51,745 nt of DNA from Hyphomonadaceae bacterium (lineage in GTDB: Bacteria > Pseudomonadota > Alphaproteobacteria > Caulobacterales > Hyphomonadaceae), in NCBI GenBank assembly GCA_947474455.1, contig CANJIL010000019.1:1-51745 (forward strand). Reading direction: 5' to 3'. The first letter of the stretch is position 1, and each line of letters begins with the position of its first letter. Below are positions 27,171-37,149 of this stretch, in pieces. The translations under genes were made by a program, and so were the position numbers. The notes under the pieces were generated by a model. That model was not told the origin of the DNA. It did no database searches and was given only the letters and a program-made list of their open reading frames with translations.

Positions 27171-27751
27171 ATGAAGATCGTTCTGAAGATTCTTGCGGCG
27201 GCGGTCTTGACGCCGCTGATAGCGTTGCCAACCGCGGCGCAGCAGGGCTGGACGTTTGGCGGGGTGACTCTTGTCAAACGCCCCGGTCGGCGCACGAGGC
27301 ACTTGGCGGACACCATGGAAATCCATCGCTGTGACGCAGACGTTCCATTCGTGTCCGTCAGCGTTGCAGCTCCTCCGCCGTCGCCTGGCCAGCCCTATGA
27401 TGCGGCGACAATCGCCGCGGGCGTCGTCGCCCAGATGGAGTCGTCAAAAGGTCCCGGAATCTTCAACGAAGTACTGGAGCCGCGTTACGGTACTTGCACT
27501 GGCGACGACTGCTCGGTTGTGCGTAATCCGATCCCGGAAGTCGCCGGCTTTACCGTCGATGCAAGGCTGGCTTGCGCCATGGAGGGCGAAGAGCCCGAAA
27601 CAGCCGACTTCAAGAAGTTCTCCGCTTCACGACAACGCCTGCCGGAGGCGCCTGGGTTGTGAGCTATGACTATCCGCACCAGGAACCCACGCCAGGGGAC
27701 ATAGCGCTGGTTCAGTCCATCGCCCGCAAGATTGCTACCGATGCGGCTTAG
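27171..27751 (+). pseudogene. Secreted hypothetical protein with a late frameshift
   Basis: The ATG at 27171 opens a signal peptide (MKIVLKILAAAVLTPLIALP, cleavage after TAA near 23) and a mature part with a possible disulphide pair (YGTCTGDDCSVV). The frame stops at 27662 (ending RLPEAPGL), but a neighbouring frame continues plausibly from about 27618 with TPAGGAWVVSYDYPHQEPTP and ends ARKIATDAA at the TAG at 27751. A one- or two-base indel near 27615 therefore cut off about 45 residues. No family was recognised. The true 3' end overlaps the convergent patatin gene by 4 bp. Confidence 0.6.
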
Positions 27752-29544
27752 CCCGCGCTCGCGGCCGCATTTCCCCGGATGATCTGCGCCAAGGGGCCTT
27801 TGACGTCCGCCAGCGCCTCCTTCATCGAGAGATAGCCCCCCTCGACCGTCGTGTCGTACTTCTTCCAATCGCGCAGCTCGACGCCTTGAAGCTCAGGCAC
27901 GATCAGGATATCCGTAAGGTTGCGGTGCTGGTTGGGATTAATGCTCACCGTGGCCGCGCGCATCAAAAGGTTGGCGATCGGCGGCGCCGACTTGAAGCCA
28001 TGCCGCATCGTCCATCCAAAGAACCCTGGCGGATCGACGAAGTCATCTGCCGATAGGCCTTCCGGCGCGGCGGCGACGTCGACGCCGATGATGCGACCTC
28101 GATGCGCCTCGCGCATCACATCGACCGGGAAGTTGTTCAGCACCGCGCCGTCCACGAGCACCTGCTTGGCCGACACCACGGGCGGCAGAATCCCCGGCAG
28201 GGAGATCGTCGCACGGAGCGCATCGCGCAACAGGCCGCGGGTGTGAACCTGGAACGTCCCCTGCGTTAGATTGGTGGACACGGCGAAGAACGGGATAGGC
28301 AGGTCCTCGATCAGCCGGTCGCCAAAGTGCTCCTTCAGGCGCGCATCCACCTTGTGGCCTTTCACAAGGCCAACGACGGGCAGGCGATAATCTGACAGCG
28401 GATTGGTCTCAACGAACGCCTTGTGGATGCGGCGATGGATTTCCCCGTCGTCCCAGCCACAGGCGAGGGATGCGCCGATGATCGCGCCCATGGATGCGCC
28501 GCCCACAAAATCGATCGGACAGTTGGCTTCATGCAGCGCCCGGATGACGCCGATATGCGCATAGGCGCGCGCGCCGCCGCCAGACATCACCAGGCCAACC
28601 GACTTGCCCGACATGGTGCGCGCCAGCCGGCGGGAGTCGTTCTCGTCCATATGGTTCCAGTGGAACACGCGGGTCGCTTCGGTCGCATCCATCCATTCGG
28701 CGGTCGACGTCACCTGGCGTTCGCCACCGTGATGAAGCAGCACAAGGTCGACCAGCCGGAACTGCCGTGCAGGCGAAGGATCATCGGGAAGCAGCGGCTT
28801 CGATGGTCGCGCGTCCGCCCGCGCAAAAAGCCAGATGCGGTCCGAATGACGCTGGGTCATCTTGAACCATGGCGTGTCGCCCAGCGTGGACAGCAGTAAC
28901 ACGACGTCGTTGCGCACTTCCAGCTCGTCGAAATAGGTGGCCGGCATTCCCACGGCTTCCTCGCCGACGATGGCGACGCGCAGCCCCATGCTTTGCAGGT
29001 CCGACGACAGCACTTTGGCGCGCTGCTTCAGGTCGATCGTGGGTGAGGCGGCGATCAGTCCGAACGCGCGCGGCTCGGCCGAGCGGCTCACCTTTTTCCG
29101 CGCCTGACGCATCCGGATCATGATGACGCGGGTCAGCCGCTCGAGGATCTGCGGGTCGGAACGCACAAGCTGCATGAACCCGTTACGCGACATGGACAGC
29201 AGTTCCGTGTCCCGCAATGCGAATACCGCGTGATCGTGGGGCTCGCCCGCGATCATCGACATCTCACCCACCGGCTCCCCGGCGCGGATATGGCCTACCA
29301 GCTCCATCTTGCCGTTGGCGCCGACCCGGAACGCCCCTAGCGAGCCCGAGAGCACGAAATAGATCTGGTCGGAAGGCTCGCCCGGCGCAAACAGTTGCCA
29401 GCCGCCGGGCAGGCCGAAATACCGAGTATCGTTTTCGGCCGCCTTCAGCGCGCGTGGGGGCGCATCCCTCAGAAAGGGCACCGACTTCAGCGTCGGCAGC
29501 AGCGGCGGTGCATCCGCAGCCTTGTCTTTTGCCTTCAAGCCCAT
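27748..29544 (-). CDS. Cyclic-nucleotide-binding patatin-like phospholipase (NTE type)
   Basis: The 598-residue protein joins an N-terminal cNMP-binding domain (about 20-140, with [10 protein letters not shown] and [17 protein letters not shown]) to a C-terminal patatin domain with the oxyanion loop [17 protein letters not shown], the serine motif GGASMG and the dyad DGAVLNNFP. This matches bacterial homologues of neuropathy target esterase, which deacylate phospholipids, possibly under nucleotide control. A linker of about 180 residues resembles the middle region of that family. The ATG at 29544 is preferred; an earlier ATG at 29652 would add 36 residues with no family match. It diverges from mccB across 160 bp. 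Confidence 0.9.
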   Translation of the reverse strand: MGLKAKDKAADAPPLLPTLKSVPFLRDAPPRALKAAENDTRYFGLPGGWQLFAPGEPSDQIYFVLSGSLGAFRVGANGKMELVGHIRAGEPVGEMSMIAGEPHDHAVFALRDTELLSMSRNGFMQLVRSDPQILERLTRVIMIRMRQARKKVSRSAEPRAFGLIAASPTIDLKQRAKVLSSDLQSMGLRVAIVGEEAVGMPATYFDELEVRNDVVLLLSTLGDTPWFKMTQRHSDRIWLFARADARPSKPLLPDDPSPARQFRLVDLVLLHHGGERQVTSTAEWMDATEATRVFHWNHMDENDSRRLARTMSGKSVGLVMSGGGARAYAHIGVIRALHEANCPIDFVGGASMGAIIGASLACGWDDGEIHRRIHKAFVETNPLSDYRLPVVGLVKGHKVDARLKEHFGDRLIEDLPIPFFAVSTNLTQGTFQVHTRGLLRDALRATISLPGILPPVVSAKQVLVDGAVLNNFPVDVMREAHRGRIIGVDVAAAPEGLSADDFVDPPGFFGWTMRHGFKSAPPIANLLMRAATVSINPNQHRNLTDILIVPELQGVELRDWKKYDTTVEGGYLSMKEALADVKGPLAQIIRGNAAASAG

Positions 29545-29566
29545 GGTGTTGACCCGGCCCGAAATC

Positions 29567-29592
29567 GTTACCCGCTTCAACCTTACAGTAAC
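29567..29592. promoter_or_regulatory. Candidate operator between patatin gene and mccB
   Basis: The divergent spacer holds the palindrome TTACAGTAA (29583-29591), and GTTAC (29567-29571) and GTAAC (29588-29592) form a wider inverted pair. A TetR- or MerR-type regulator site would fit a branched-chain catabolism operon, but no regulator gene is in the window and the match to a known site was not tested. Confidence 0.25.
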
Positions 29593-29704
29593 GCAAAACC
29601 TTGAAAGAAAGGTTGGGGCGATCTCGACAAGGACGCGCGGCTGTCTTGCCACCCACGCTTCCGCGGACCTTAATGCCGGGAATCGGCAGATACGGCGGGG
29701 CGCA

Positions 29705-31327
29705 ATGGCGCGACTTCATACTCAGGTAAGTGCTTCTTCCGAGCGCTTTCAAGGCAATGCTGCTGCAATGCAGCGGCTGGTGGAGGAGCTGCGTGAGAAA
29801 ACCAGCAAAACCGCCCTCGGCGGCCCGGAAAATTTGCGGACGCGGCATGCGGGCAGGGGCAAGCTGCTGCCGCGCGAAAGGGTCGAGCGGTTGGTCGATC
29901 CCGCTTCGCCCTTCCTGGAGCTTTCACCTCTCGCCGCGGAAGGCATGTATGACGGCGAGGCCCCGGCGGCCGGCGTCATCACGGGGGTCGGCCGCGTTTC
30001 CGGTCGCGAATGTGTGATCGTGTGCAACGATGCCACGGTTAAGGGCGGCGCATATTTCCCGTTGACGGTGAAGAAGCATCTGCGGGCGCAGGAAGTCGCG
30101 CTCGAGAACAACCTGCCGTGCATCTATCTGGTCGACTCCGGCGGCGCGAACCTGCCGCACCAGTCCGAAGTCTTCCCGGACCGTGAACATTTCGGCCGCA
30201 TCTTCTACAACCAGGCCAACATGAGCGCCCGCGGCATCCCGCAAGTTGCCGCCGTCATGGGTTCCTGCACCGCCGGCGGCGCCTACGTCCCCGCCATGTC
30301 CGATGAAACGGTCATCGTCCGTAAGCAGGGCACCATCTTCCTCGGCGGCCCGCCTCTCGTAAAAGCCGCTACCGGCGAGATCATCTCCGCCGAAGATCTC
30401 GGCGGCGCCGATGTCCATGCCCGCCGCTCCGGCGTTGCCGATCACTACGCCGCCAACGACGCCCACGCGCTCCAGATTGTCCGCGACATCGTCCGCAACT
30501 TCAACCGTCCCAAGCGCATCCATCTCGACTCCATCGCCCCGCGCGACCCCGCCTTCGACCCCGCCGAACTCGGCGGCGTCGTCCCCATCGACGCCCGCGA
30601 GCCCTACGACGTCCGCGAAGTCATCGCCCGGCTGGTCGATGGCTCCGAGTTCGACGAGTTCAAGAAACTCTATGGCGAAACCCTCGTCACCGGCTTCGCC
30701 CGCCTCCATGGCCTGCCGATCGGCGTTCTCGCCAACAACGGCATCCTGTTCTCCGAATGCGCCCAGAAGGCCGCCCACTTCATCCAGCTTTGCGACCAGC
30801 GCGGCATCCCGCTCGTCTTCCTGCAGAACATCACCGGCTTCATGGTCGGCTCGAAATACGAAGCCGGCGGCATCGCCAAGGATGGCGCCAAGATGGTCAC
30901 GGCCGTCGCCACCGCCCGCGTGCCGAAATTCACCGTCGTCATCGGCGGCAGCTATGGCGCCGGCAATTACGGCATGTGTGGCCGCGCCTACTCCCCGCGC
31001 TTCCTCTTCATGTGGCCCAATGCCCGCATCTCCGTCATGGGCGGGGAGCAAGCTGCCAGCGTTCTCGCCACCGTCAAGCGAGACGCCATGGAAGCCAAGG
31101 GCGAAACCTGGCTCGCCGAAGCCGAGGCCAGATTCAAACAGCCCATTCGCGAGCTCTACGAACGCGAAAGCTCGCCCTATTTTTCCACCGCCCGCCTTTG
31201 GGACGACGGCGTCATCGCCCCGGCCGACACCCGCCGCGTCCTCGGCCTCGCGCTGTCAGCCTCCCTGAATGCCCCTCACGGCCGCCCGACGGATCGTGAG
31301 GCTGCATTCGGCGTATTCAGAATGTAG
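29705..31327 (+). CDS. mccB: Methylcrotonoyl-CoA carboxylase carboxyltransferase (beta) subunit
   Basis: In leucine breakdown this subunit passes carboxyl from carboxybiotin to 3-methylcrotonyl-CoA. The 540-residue protein has the ACCA/ACCD crotonase-like double domain, with [20 protein letters not shown], the N-domain oxyanion region [17 protein letters not shown] and the C-domain [20 protein letters not shown] and [16 protein letters not shown] typical of MCC beta chains. Start ATG 29705 is just after GGCGGGGCGC. First gene of a leucine-degradation cluster ending with mccA at 37008. Confidence 0.96.
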   Translation: MARLHTQVSASSERFQGNAAAMQRLVEELREKTSKTALGGPENLRTRHAGRGKLLPRERVERLVDPASPFLELSPLAAEGMYDGEAPAAGVITGVGRVSGRECVIVCNDATVKGGAYFPLTVKKHLRAQEVALENNLPCIYLVDSGGANLPHQSEVFPDREHFGRIFYNQANMSARGIPQVAAVMGSCTAGGAYVPAMSDETVIVRKQGTIFLGGPPLVKAATGEIISAEDLGGADVHARRSGVADHYAANDAHALQIVRDIVRNFNRPKRIHLDSIAPRDPAFDPAELGGVVPIDAREPYDVREVIARLVDGSEFDEFKKLYGETLVTGFARLHGLPIGVLANNGILFSECAQKAAHFIQLCDQRGIPLVFLQNITGFMVGSKYEAGGIAKDGAKMVTAVATARVPKFTVVIGGSYGAGNYGMCGRAYSPRFLFMWPNARISVMGGEQAASVLATVKRDAMEAKGETWLAEAEARFKQPIRELYERESSPYFSTARLWDDGVIAPADTRRVLGLALSASLNAPHGRPTDREAAFGVFRM

Positions 31328-31339
31328 CCACGGAGGCGC

Positions 31340-32143
31340 ATGAACCGCGACGCCCTCAACGCCCTCGATCAGACCGTCGCCATTGCGCGCGCGAGGGCGG
31401 GCGGTCGTGTGCCGGTCGTCGGCGTTGCGGGCCCTCAGGGGTCGGGCAAGACAACACTCGTCCGCGCGTGCGCAGCCACTTTAGGCGGCGTCGCCCATTT
31501 CTCGCTCGACGATTTCTATGTCGGTAAGGACGTCCGAGCGACATGGGCGCGCGACGGCCACCCGTTGCTTGCCACACGCGGCCCACCGCCGACGCATGAC
31601 ACCCTCGGCTTGGCATCCACGATCAAGCGCCTGCAGGAAGCAAAGCCCGGCGAGCGCACCACCTTTCCCGCCTTCGACAAGGTGAAGGATGATGTTCTGC
31701 CCGAAGCAAAATGGCCCGCCTTTCCCGGCCGGCCGGATCTGATCCTCATCGATGGTTGGTGCCTCGGCGCTCTGCCGCAGACCGAATCTGAACTCGTAGC
31801 TCCCGCCAGCCGCCTCGAGGCGGAGGACGACGGCGAGGGCCACTGGCGCCGCCTGGTCAACAAGCAGCTCTCCACCGCCTACGCCGACCTGTTCGCCCAG
31901 CTCGACGCTATTCTCTACCTGCGCGCCCCGGATTTTGCGATCGTCCACGACTGGCGCTGCGAGCAGGAGGAAGGCCTCCTCGGCCGCGCATTGACCTCCG
32001 CAGATCGCCAGCGCATCGCCCGCTTCGTACAGCATTATGAACGTATCACGCGCCACATGATTGCCGGAGGCCGCCGCGCCGATATCGAGGTCCAGCTTGA
32101 CGCCCGTCGCAACGTGACGGAGGTTCGCCGCTTATCGGCGTGA
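31340..32143 (+). CDS. P-loop kinase, D-glycerate-3-kinase-like
   Basis: The 267-residue protein has a Walker A motif (GVAGPQGSGKTTLVRA, about 28-43), SLDDFYV after the second strand, a DGW(C) segment following a LILID strand, and the WRCEQEEGL motif, matching the GlyK/COG4240 predicted-kinase group. Known relatives phosphorylate D-glycerate, but the substrate here is unproven. It lies 12 bp after mccB and 46 bp before the hydratase gene, inside a leucine-degradation cluster where such a kinase has no assigned step. Confidence 0.8.
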   Translation: MNRDALNALDQTVAIARARAGGRVPVVGVAGPQGSGKTTLVRACAATLGGVAHFSLDDFYVGKDVRATWARDGHPLLATRGPPPTHDTLGLASTIKRLQEAKPGERTTFPAFDKVKDDVLPEAKWPAFPGRPDLILIDGWCLGALPQTESELVAPASRLEAEDDGEGHWRRLVNKQLSTAYADLFAQLDAILYLRAPDFAIVHDWRCEQEEGLLGRALTSADRQRIARFVQHYERITRHMIAGGRRADIEVQLDARRNVTEVRRLSA

Positions 32144-32189
32144 CGAAGGGGCTGTTCAGATCTAAATCACTCCAAAATGGAGCACTCCC

Positions 32190-32981
32190 ATGGCCTATGA
32201 GAACATCCTCCTCGACGTGTCGCCCGAAGGCACCGCCGTCCTGACCCTCAACCGGCCCGAAAAGCGAAACGCCATCAACGCCGAGGTGATCGAGGAGCTA
32301 TCCGACGCCTTCGAAACCCTCTCGAAAAACCCCGAATGCCGGCTGCTGCTGATCCGCGGCGCCGGGCCTGTCTTTTCCGCAGGCGCTGATCTCGAATGGA
32401 TGCACGCCGCCTCGCATTATTCCGAGCGCGAGAACGAGGAAGACGCCTACGCCATGGCCGAAATGCTGCGTCATCTGTTCCATCTTCCCCAGATCACCAT
32501 CGCGCTGCTGCATGGCGCGGCCATGGCCGGCGCCTGTGGTCTCGCCGCCGCCGCAGATATCGCGATCGCGCGCAAGGGCACGATCTTTTCCTTCTCCGAG
32601 GTGAAGCTGGGCATCATTCCGGCGACGATCTCGCCCTATGTCATAAACGCCATCGGCCCGCGTTGGGCCCGCCTGCTGTTCGTCACTGCGGAGCGTTTCG
32701 AGGCGGACTTCGCTGCAAAGATCGGCTTGATCCATCACGAGGTCGAAGACGAAATGGCGATGGAGAAGCTGGTCGAGCACTATGCCGACCTTGCCTACGC
32801 CGCATCCCCCGAAGCCGTAGCCGACGCAAAGGATCTCGTCGCGCGTGTGACCGGCGAGATTATCGATTCCAGCCTTGGCCATCTTACCGCCAAACGTTTG
32901 GCGCATCGCCGCGTCAGCACGCTCGGCAAGGAAGGCCTCTCCGCCTTCCTCGAAAAACGCAAGCCGAGCTGGGCGCGTTAG
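32190..32981 (+). CDS. Methylglutaconyl-CoA hydratase (enoyl-CoA hydratase family)
   Basis: The 263-residue crotonase-fold protein has the oxyanion segments FSAGADLEWMH and GAAMAGACGLAAAADIAIA, and FSFSEVKLGIIPATISPYV. The AGADLEWM and SEVKLG patterns favour the AUH/LiuC subgroup, which hydrates 3-methylglutaconyl-CoA in leucine breakdown. Between mccB and mccA that is the expected next step. A GGAGCACTCCC stretch precedes the ATG. A general enoyl-CoA hydratase cannot be ruled out. Confidence 0.88.
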   Translation: MAYENILLDVSPEGTAVLTLNRPEKRNAINAEVIEELSDAFETLSKNPECRLLLIRGAGPVFSAGADLEWMHAASHYSERENEEDAYAMAEMLRHLFHLPQITIALLHGAAMAGACGLAAAADIAIARKGTIFSFSEVKLGIIPATISPYVINAIGPRWARLLFVTAERFEADFAAKIGLIHHEVEDEMAMEKLVEHYADLAYAASPEAVADAKDLVARVTGEIIDSSLGHLTAKRLAHRRVSTLGKEGLSAFLEKRKPSWAR

Positions 32982-33000
32982 GCGTGCCTGAAGGTGGCAT

Positions 33001-33864
33001 ATGTCACGGCGTTTGAAGACTGAAGCGTGGCTCCACGCCCGCCGCGAAGTGTGGCGCGCCGCGTTCGCGCAAGGTCCGATCACCGCCTTCATCTTCGAGT
33101 TCGTCTCGTTCGGCGTGAAGCAAGCGTGGGCCTGCCTGTTCGGCGGCCTGATGCTGACGCTGCTCGTCGGCAGCTTTTTGCTCTATCCAGCCGGTGCGCC
33201 GCTCGCGCGCTATGACTTCCTTATGCTCGCTGCGCTCACCCTTCAGGTCGGCATGATCGCGGCGCGCCTCGAAACGTGGGAGGAGGCGCGCGTCATTTTC
33301 GTTTTCCACGTCGTCGGAACGATCATGGAAATGTTCAAGACCGGCGTCGGCTCCTGGACCTACCCGGAGGACTCGCTCCTGCGCATTGCCGGCGTACCGC
33401 TCTTCTCTGGCTTCATGTAGGCGGCTGTGGGCAGCTATCTCGCACGCGTCTGGCGCATCTTCGCATTCCGCTTCGAACGCTTCCCCCCGCTCTGGCTGCA
33501 GGGCGTGCTGGCGGTCGCCGTCTACATCAACTTCTTTACCCACCACTACATGCCAGATATGCGCCTCGGCCTGTTCGTGTTCAGCGTCATCATCTACGGC
33601 CCATGCTTCGTCTTCTTCCGGCCTGACCAGAAAGAGCGCTTTATGCCTCTTGCGGTCGGATTAGTTCTGGTTGCCTTGTTTATCTGGTTTGCCGAAAATC
33701 TCGGCACATTCGCACGCGCCTGGGTCTATCCCAGCCAGGGCGACCGTTGGCATCCTGTCTCGCTGGACAAGCTGGGTTCCTGGTATCTCTTGATGATCAT
33801 CAGCTTCGTACTGGTGGCGGCCGTCCATACAGGTTCGGGACGGAAAGAGGGACAGGGACAATGA
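33001..33864 (+). pseudogene. DUF817 membrane protein interrupted by one in-frame TAG
   Basis: The two halves are in the same frame and together make a normal DUF817 protein of about 287 codons with seven or so transmembrane segments. The first half ends ...GVPLFSGFM at a TAG (33418-33420); the second continues AAVGSYLARVWRIFAFRFE with no frame change to a TGA at 33864. The family has FMYAAVGSY here, so the TAG replaces tyrosine (TAC or TAT), a single-base change. The final codons overlap the next gene start (ATGA), which suggests a coupled pair before the mutation. DUF817 function is unknown. Confidence 0.85.
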
Positions 33865-34907
33865 GCGGAGAGATCGAAGCCGCTGGCGCGGCCATCACGG
33901 CTGGTCTCGTCGCAGGCGCGGTCGAGGGAAAAAAATCGCATGGCCCGGCCGCACATGGCGCGTGCGCCAACTGCGGTGCGGAGCTTGCCGGGAACTACTG
34001 CGCCAACTGCGGCCAGCCCGCCCACGTCCACCGCACGCTCGGCCACATGGTCGAGGAATTTCTCCATGGCCTCTTGCATTTCGATACGCGCGCCTGGCGC
34101 ACTCTGCCGATGGTTGTTTTCCGCGCCGGTACGCTGACGCGCGACTATGTCTACGGAAAGCGCGCCAGGTTCATATCGCCGTTGGCGATGTTCCTGCTCG
34201 CGGTCTTCACGATGTTCGTGGTTTTTGCCTTCGCAGGCGGCGCCAGCGTGGGTGTTGACGACCCTGCTGCTCGTGGCGAGATCGCTGCGGTGATTCAGGA
34301 AAGAAGGTCTGACCTGGCCGCGGAAGTCTCCGCATCGCTAAGAGAAACCGCTGCAGCAAGGGAGCCAGCCGCAGCGCCCGATGCCGCGGCTGAAGAGAGC
34401 CACGCGAACACTCATTCAGGCCCCGCACAGATCGCCGCCGCTGCGGACGAAACGAAGATCAAGGTTCGAACCGGTTGGCCGGATCTCGACAAGAAGATCG
34501 AGCACAAGCTCGAAAACCCGGAACTCGCCATCTACAAGTTCCAGAACGCCGCCTACAAGTACGCCTTCCTGCTCGTGCCGATTTCGCTGCCGTTTATGTG
34601 GCTGCTGTTCTGCTGGAAACGCGGCCTGACCTTGTTCGACCACACGGTCTACATTCTCTATTCGCTGTCTTTCGTATCGCTGCTCTTCATTGTGGCGTCG
34701 CTGGCATCGGCCTTGCCTGTACTGTTCGAATGGCTCGCGCCGTTCATGATGCTGGCAATCCCGGTCCACGCCTTATTCCACCTGAAAGGTGCATATGCAC
34801 TCAGCTGGTTCTCGGCTCTATGGCGCACGCCTGTGCTGATGGCGTTCTCAGCACTAGCGCTGGCCATCTTCCTGCTTGCGATTCTCGCCGTCGGTTTTGT
34901 TGGCTAG
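33861..34907 (+). CDS. DUF3667-type zinc-ribbon membrane protein
   Basis: The 348-residue protein carries a short zinc ribbon (ACANCGAELAGNYCANCGQP, about 34-53, two CxxC pairs), followed by a HFDTRAWRTLPMVVFRAGTL stretch and about five transmembrane helices (one at about 110-130, four after residue 225), with an acidic/Ala-rich soluble loop between. This fits DUF3667, an uncharacterised family. The ATG at 33861 overlaps the stop of the DUF817 gene by 4 bp, so translation of this gene may be reduced by the stop codon upstream. Confidence 0.8.
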   Translation: MSGEIEAAGAAITAGLVAGAVEGKKSHGPAAHGACANCGAELAGNYCANCGQPAHVHRTLGHMVEEFLHGLLHFDTRAWRTLPMVVFRAGTLTRDYVYGKRARFISPLAMFLLAVFTMFVVFAFAGGASVGVDDPAARGEIAAVIQERRSDLAAEVSASLRETAAAREPAAAPDAAAEESHANTHSGPAQIAAAADETKIKVRTGWPDLDKKIEHKLENPELAIYKFQNAAYKYAFLLVPISLPFMWLLFCWKRGLTLFDHTVYILYSLSFVSLLFIVASLASALPVLFEWLAPFMMLAIPVHALFHLKGAYALSWFSALWRTPVLMAFSALALAIFLLAILAVGFVG

Positions 34908-34998
34908 ATCGCACAACCCGTGAAGCCCGCTGATTCTGGCGTGACCAGCGGCTATGAAAACGCTTCCTTCGTCGCGCGGCGCATCCTAACTTCCGCCC

Positions 34999-37008
34999 AT
35001 GTTTGCATCGATCCTGATCGCCAATCGCGGCGAGATATCCCGGCGCATCATGCGAACCGCCCGAAAGCTAGGCTTGCGGACGGTCGCGGTCTATTCCGAC
35101 GCAGATGCGGAAGCCGCCTTCGTGCGCGAAGCCGATGAAACCGTCTGGATCGGCCCAGCCCCCGCCGCGGAAAGCTATCTCAAGGGCGACCGCATCATCG
35201 AAGCCGCGCTCGATACCGGCGCGGAGTGCATCCATCCCGGCTACGGCTTCCTGTCGGAGAACGCAGATTTCGCCGAAGCCGTCGGCAAGGCCGGTCTTGC
35301 GTGGGTCGGCCCGCCGCCATCCGCGATCCGCGCGATGGGCCTCAAGGATGCCGCCAAGGCGCTGATGGAAAAGAACGGCCTCCCCGTCACGCCCGGCTAT
35401 CATGGGGAAGACCAGAGCGCGAAAACGCTGAAGGCCGCCGCGAAGAAGATCGGCTATCCTGTCCTCATCAAGGCCATCGCCGGCGGTGGCGGCCGCGGCA
35501 TGCGCCGCGTCGCCGCTGCAGAAGATTTCGACGCCGCGCTCGCCAGCGCCCAACGTGAAGCCCTGTCCAACTTCGGCGACGACCGCGTGCTGGTCGAAAA
35601 ATTTATCGAAAGCCCGCGCCACATCGAAGTGCAGATCTTCGGCGACAGCCACGACAACTACGTTCACTTCTTCGAGCGCGACTGCTCGCTGCAGCGCCGC
35701 CGCCAGAAGGTGATCGAGGAAGCCCCAGCCCCCGGCATGAGCCTCGCGGTCCGTAAGGCGATGACCGACGCTGCCCTCATGGCCGCGAAGGCCGTCGGCT
35801 ACCGCAACGCCGGCACGGTCGAGTTCATCGTTGATGGCTCTGGCGTTCTGCGTCCCGATGGCTTCTGGTTCATGGAAATGAACGCCCGGCTCCAGGTCGA
35901 ACACCCCGTCACCGAACTCATCACCGGCCTCGACCTCGTCGAACTGCAGTTGAAAGTCGCAAACGGCGGCAAGCTCCCGGCCCAGTCCGACATAAAACTC
36001 AAAGGCCACGCCGTCGAAGCCCGTCTCTGCGCCGAAGACCCGGCGCGCGGCTTCCTCCCATCCTCCGGCCGTCTCGACGTGTTCGATCTGTCGACTTTCT
36101 TCGACGACATGCCCGGCGGCGTCACGCTCCGTCTCGACAGCGCGGTAGAGGAGGGCGATGTTGTCCCCGCCGACTATGACAGCATGATCGCCAAGGCGAT
36201 CGCCCACGCCACAACGCGCGACAGTGCGCTTGATGCGCTGGGTCAGGCCCTGCGCGGAGCGGAAATCTGGCCCGTCGCAACCAACGTCGCCATGCTCGCC
36301 AATCTGCTTGACCATCCGGATTTCCGCGAAGGAGTCGCCACCACCAACCTCGTCGAAGTTGATCTCAAGGAACTCGCCCAGCCTGACGACGCCGAATTCG
36401 CCGACGCACTCATTCTCGGCGCCGCGGGCTTGCGCTACCTCAAGCGCAACGCCACCGCCGATCCCTGGGACATGGCCGATGGCTTCCGCATCAACGCCGC
36501 CCCGCGCTCCACCTATCTGTTCGACACCGGCGGCGAGACGCGCTCTGTCAAGCTCGAAGCCGCCGATGGCGTCGAGCGCGCCTACATCTTCGGCGACAGT
36601 TTCGAGATCGATGTCGAAGCCGCCCTCATCGCCAATGGCGTCATCCTCTCCGGCGTAGTCGATGGCGCGGAGGTGCTCGGCGTCGTGCGCCAGCTGTCTG
36701 ACGGCCCCGTGCTCTTCAGCCGCGGCCGCGCGCTCGCCCTACGCAGCCCGGAATTCGCCCATGCCCTCGAAGGCCTCGTCGCCGGCGACGACATCCGCGC
36801 CCCCATGCCCGGCAAAATCCTCGAAGTGAAAGCGACACCCGGACAGGATGTGAAGAAAGGCGAGCCGCTCGTCGTCATGGAAGCCATGAAGATGGAACAT
36901 ACGCTCTTGGCCCCGCGCGACGGCAGGATTTCCGAAGTCGCCGTCGTCGCCGGAACGCAGACCGCCGAAGGCGCCGCCCTAGTGCGGCTCGAACAGCTGC
37001 CGGAATAG
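34999..37008 (+). CDS. mccA: Methylcrotonoyl-CoA carboxylase biotin-containing (alpha) subunit
   Basis: This subunit carries biotin and carboxylates it with ATP and bicarbonate. The 669-residue protein has biotin-carboxylase domain motifs FASILIANRGEISRRIMRTA, KAIAGGGGRGMRRV, EKFIESPRHIEVQ and MEMNARLQVEHPVTE (roughly 1-450), a BT-type middle part, and a C-terminal biotinyl domain with VVMEAMKMEHTLLAP whose MKM lysine is biotinylated. Length and biotinyl domain fit MCC alpha. It completes the cluster with mccB and the hydratase; 91 bp separate it from the DUF3667 gene. Confidence 0.95.
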   Translation: MFASILIANRGEISRRIMRTARKLGLRTVAVYSDADAEAAFVREADETVWIGPAPAAESYLKGDRIIEAALDTGAECIHPGYGFLSENADFAEAVGKAGLAWVGPPPSAIRAMGLKDAAKALMEKNGLPVTPGYHGEDQSAKTLKAAAKKIGYPVLIKAIAGGGGRGMRRVAAAEDFDAALASAQREALSNFGDDRVLVEKFIESPRHIEVQIFGDSHDNYVHFFERDCSLQRRRQKVIEEAPAPGMSLAVRKAMTDAALMAAKAVGYRNAGTVEFIVDGSGVLRPDGFWFMEMNARLQVEHPVTELITGLDLVELQLKVANGGKLPAQSDIKLKGHAVEARLCAEDPARGFLPSSGRLDVFDLSTFFDDMPGGVTLRLDSAVEEGDVVPADYDSMIAKAIAHATTRDSALDALGQALRGAEIWPVATNVAMLANLLDHPDFREGVATTNLVEVDLKELAQPDDAEFADALILGAAGLRYLKRNATADPWDMADGFRINAAPRSTYLFDTGGETRSVKLEAADGVERAYIFGDSFEIDVEAALIANGVILSGVVDGAEVLGVVRQLSDGPVLFSRGRALALRSPEFAHALEGLVAGDDIRAPMPGKILEVKATPGQDVKKGEPLVVMEAMKMEHTLLAPRDGRISEVAVVAGTQTAEGAALVRLEQLPE

Positions 37009-37020
37009 ATCTCCGCCGAT

Positions 37021-37149
37021 CCTTCCCCGTGTAAGGGCAAGGTGGCGCGCAGCGCCGGATGGGCACGCCACGAGGAAACTCTCGAGAGAATCCTCGCGCC
37101 GTACCCCCCAAGCCGGCTTCGCCCCACTTCTCCCGCCAGCGGGGGAAGG
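37021..37149. repeat. Large imperfect palindrome (REP/REPIN-like element)
   Basis: Two arms, CCTTCCCCG...GGTGGCGCGCAGCGCCGG (37021-37058) and its inverted counterpart (about 37112-37149), flank a central perfect palindrome CTCTCGAGAG (37079-37088), giving one 129-bp imperfect palindrome just after mccA. Aligned as inverted copies the arms share CCTTCCCC, AAG-GGGG, GCGCAGCGCC/GCGAAGCCGG and GAGGA blocks. This looks like a pair of inverted REP sequences mobilised as a unit. Confidence 0.6.

Noticed and set aside
29924-31051. Long minus-strand frame opposite mccB
   Set aside because: Antisense shadow with Gly/Asp/Val bias typical of reversed high-GC coding DNA.
35068-36315. Long minus-strand frame opposite mccA
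   Set aside because: Same reason; mccA itself is complete and recognised.
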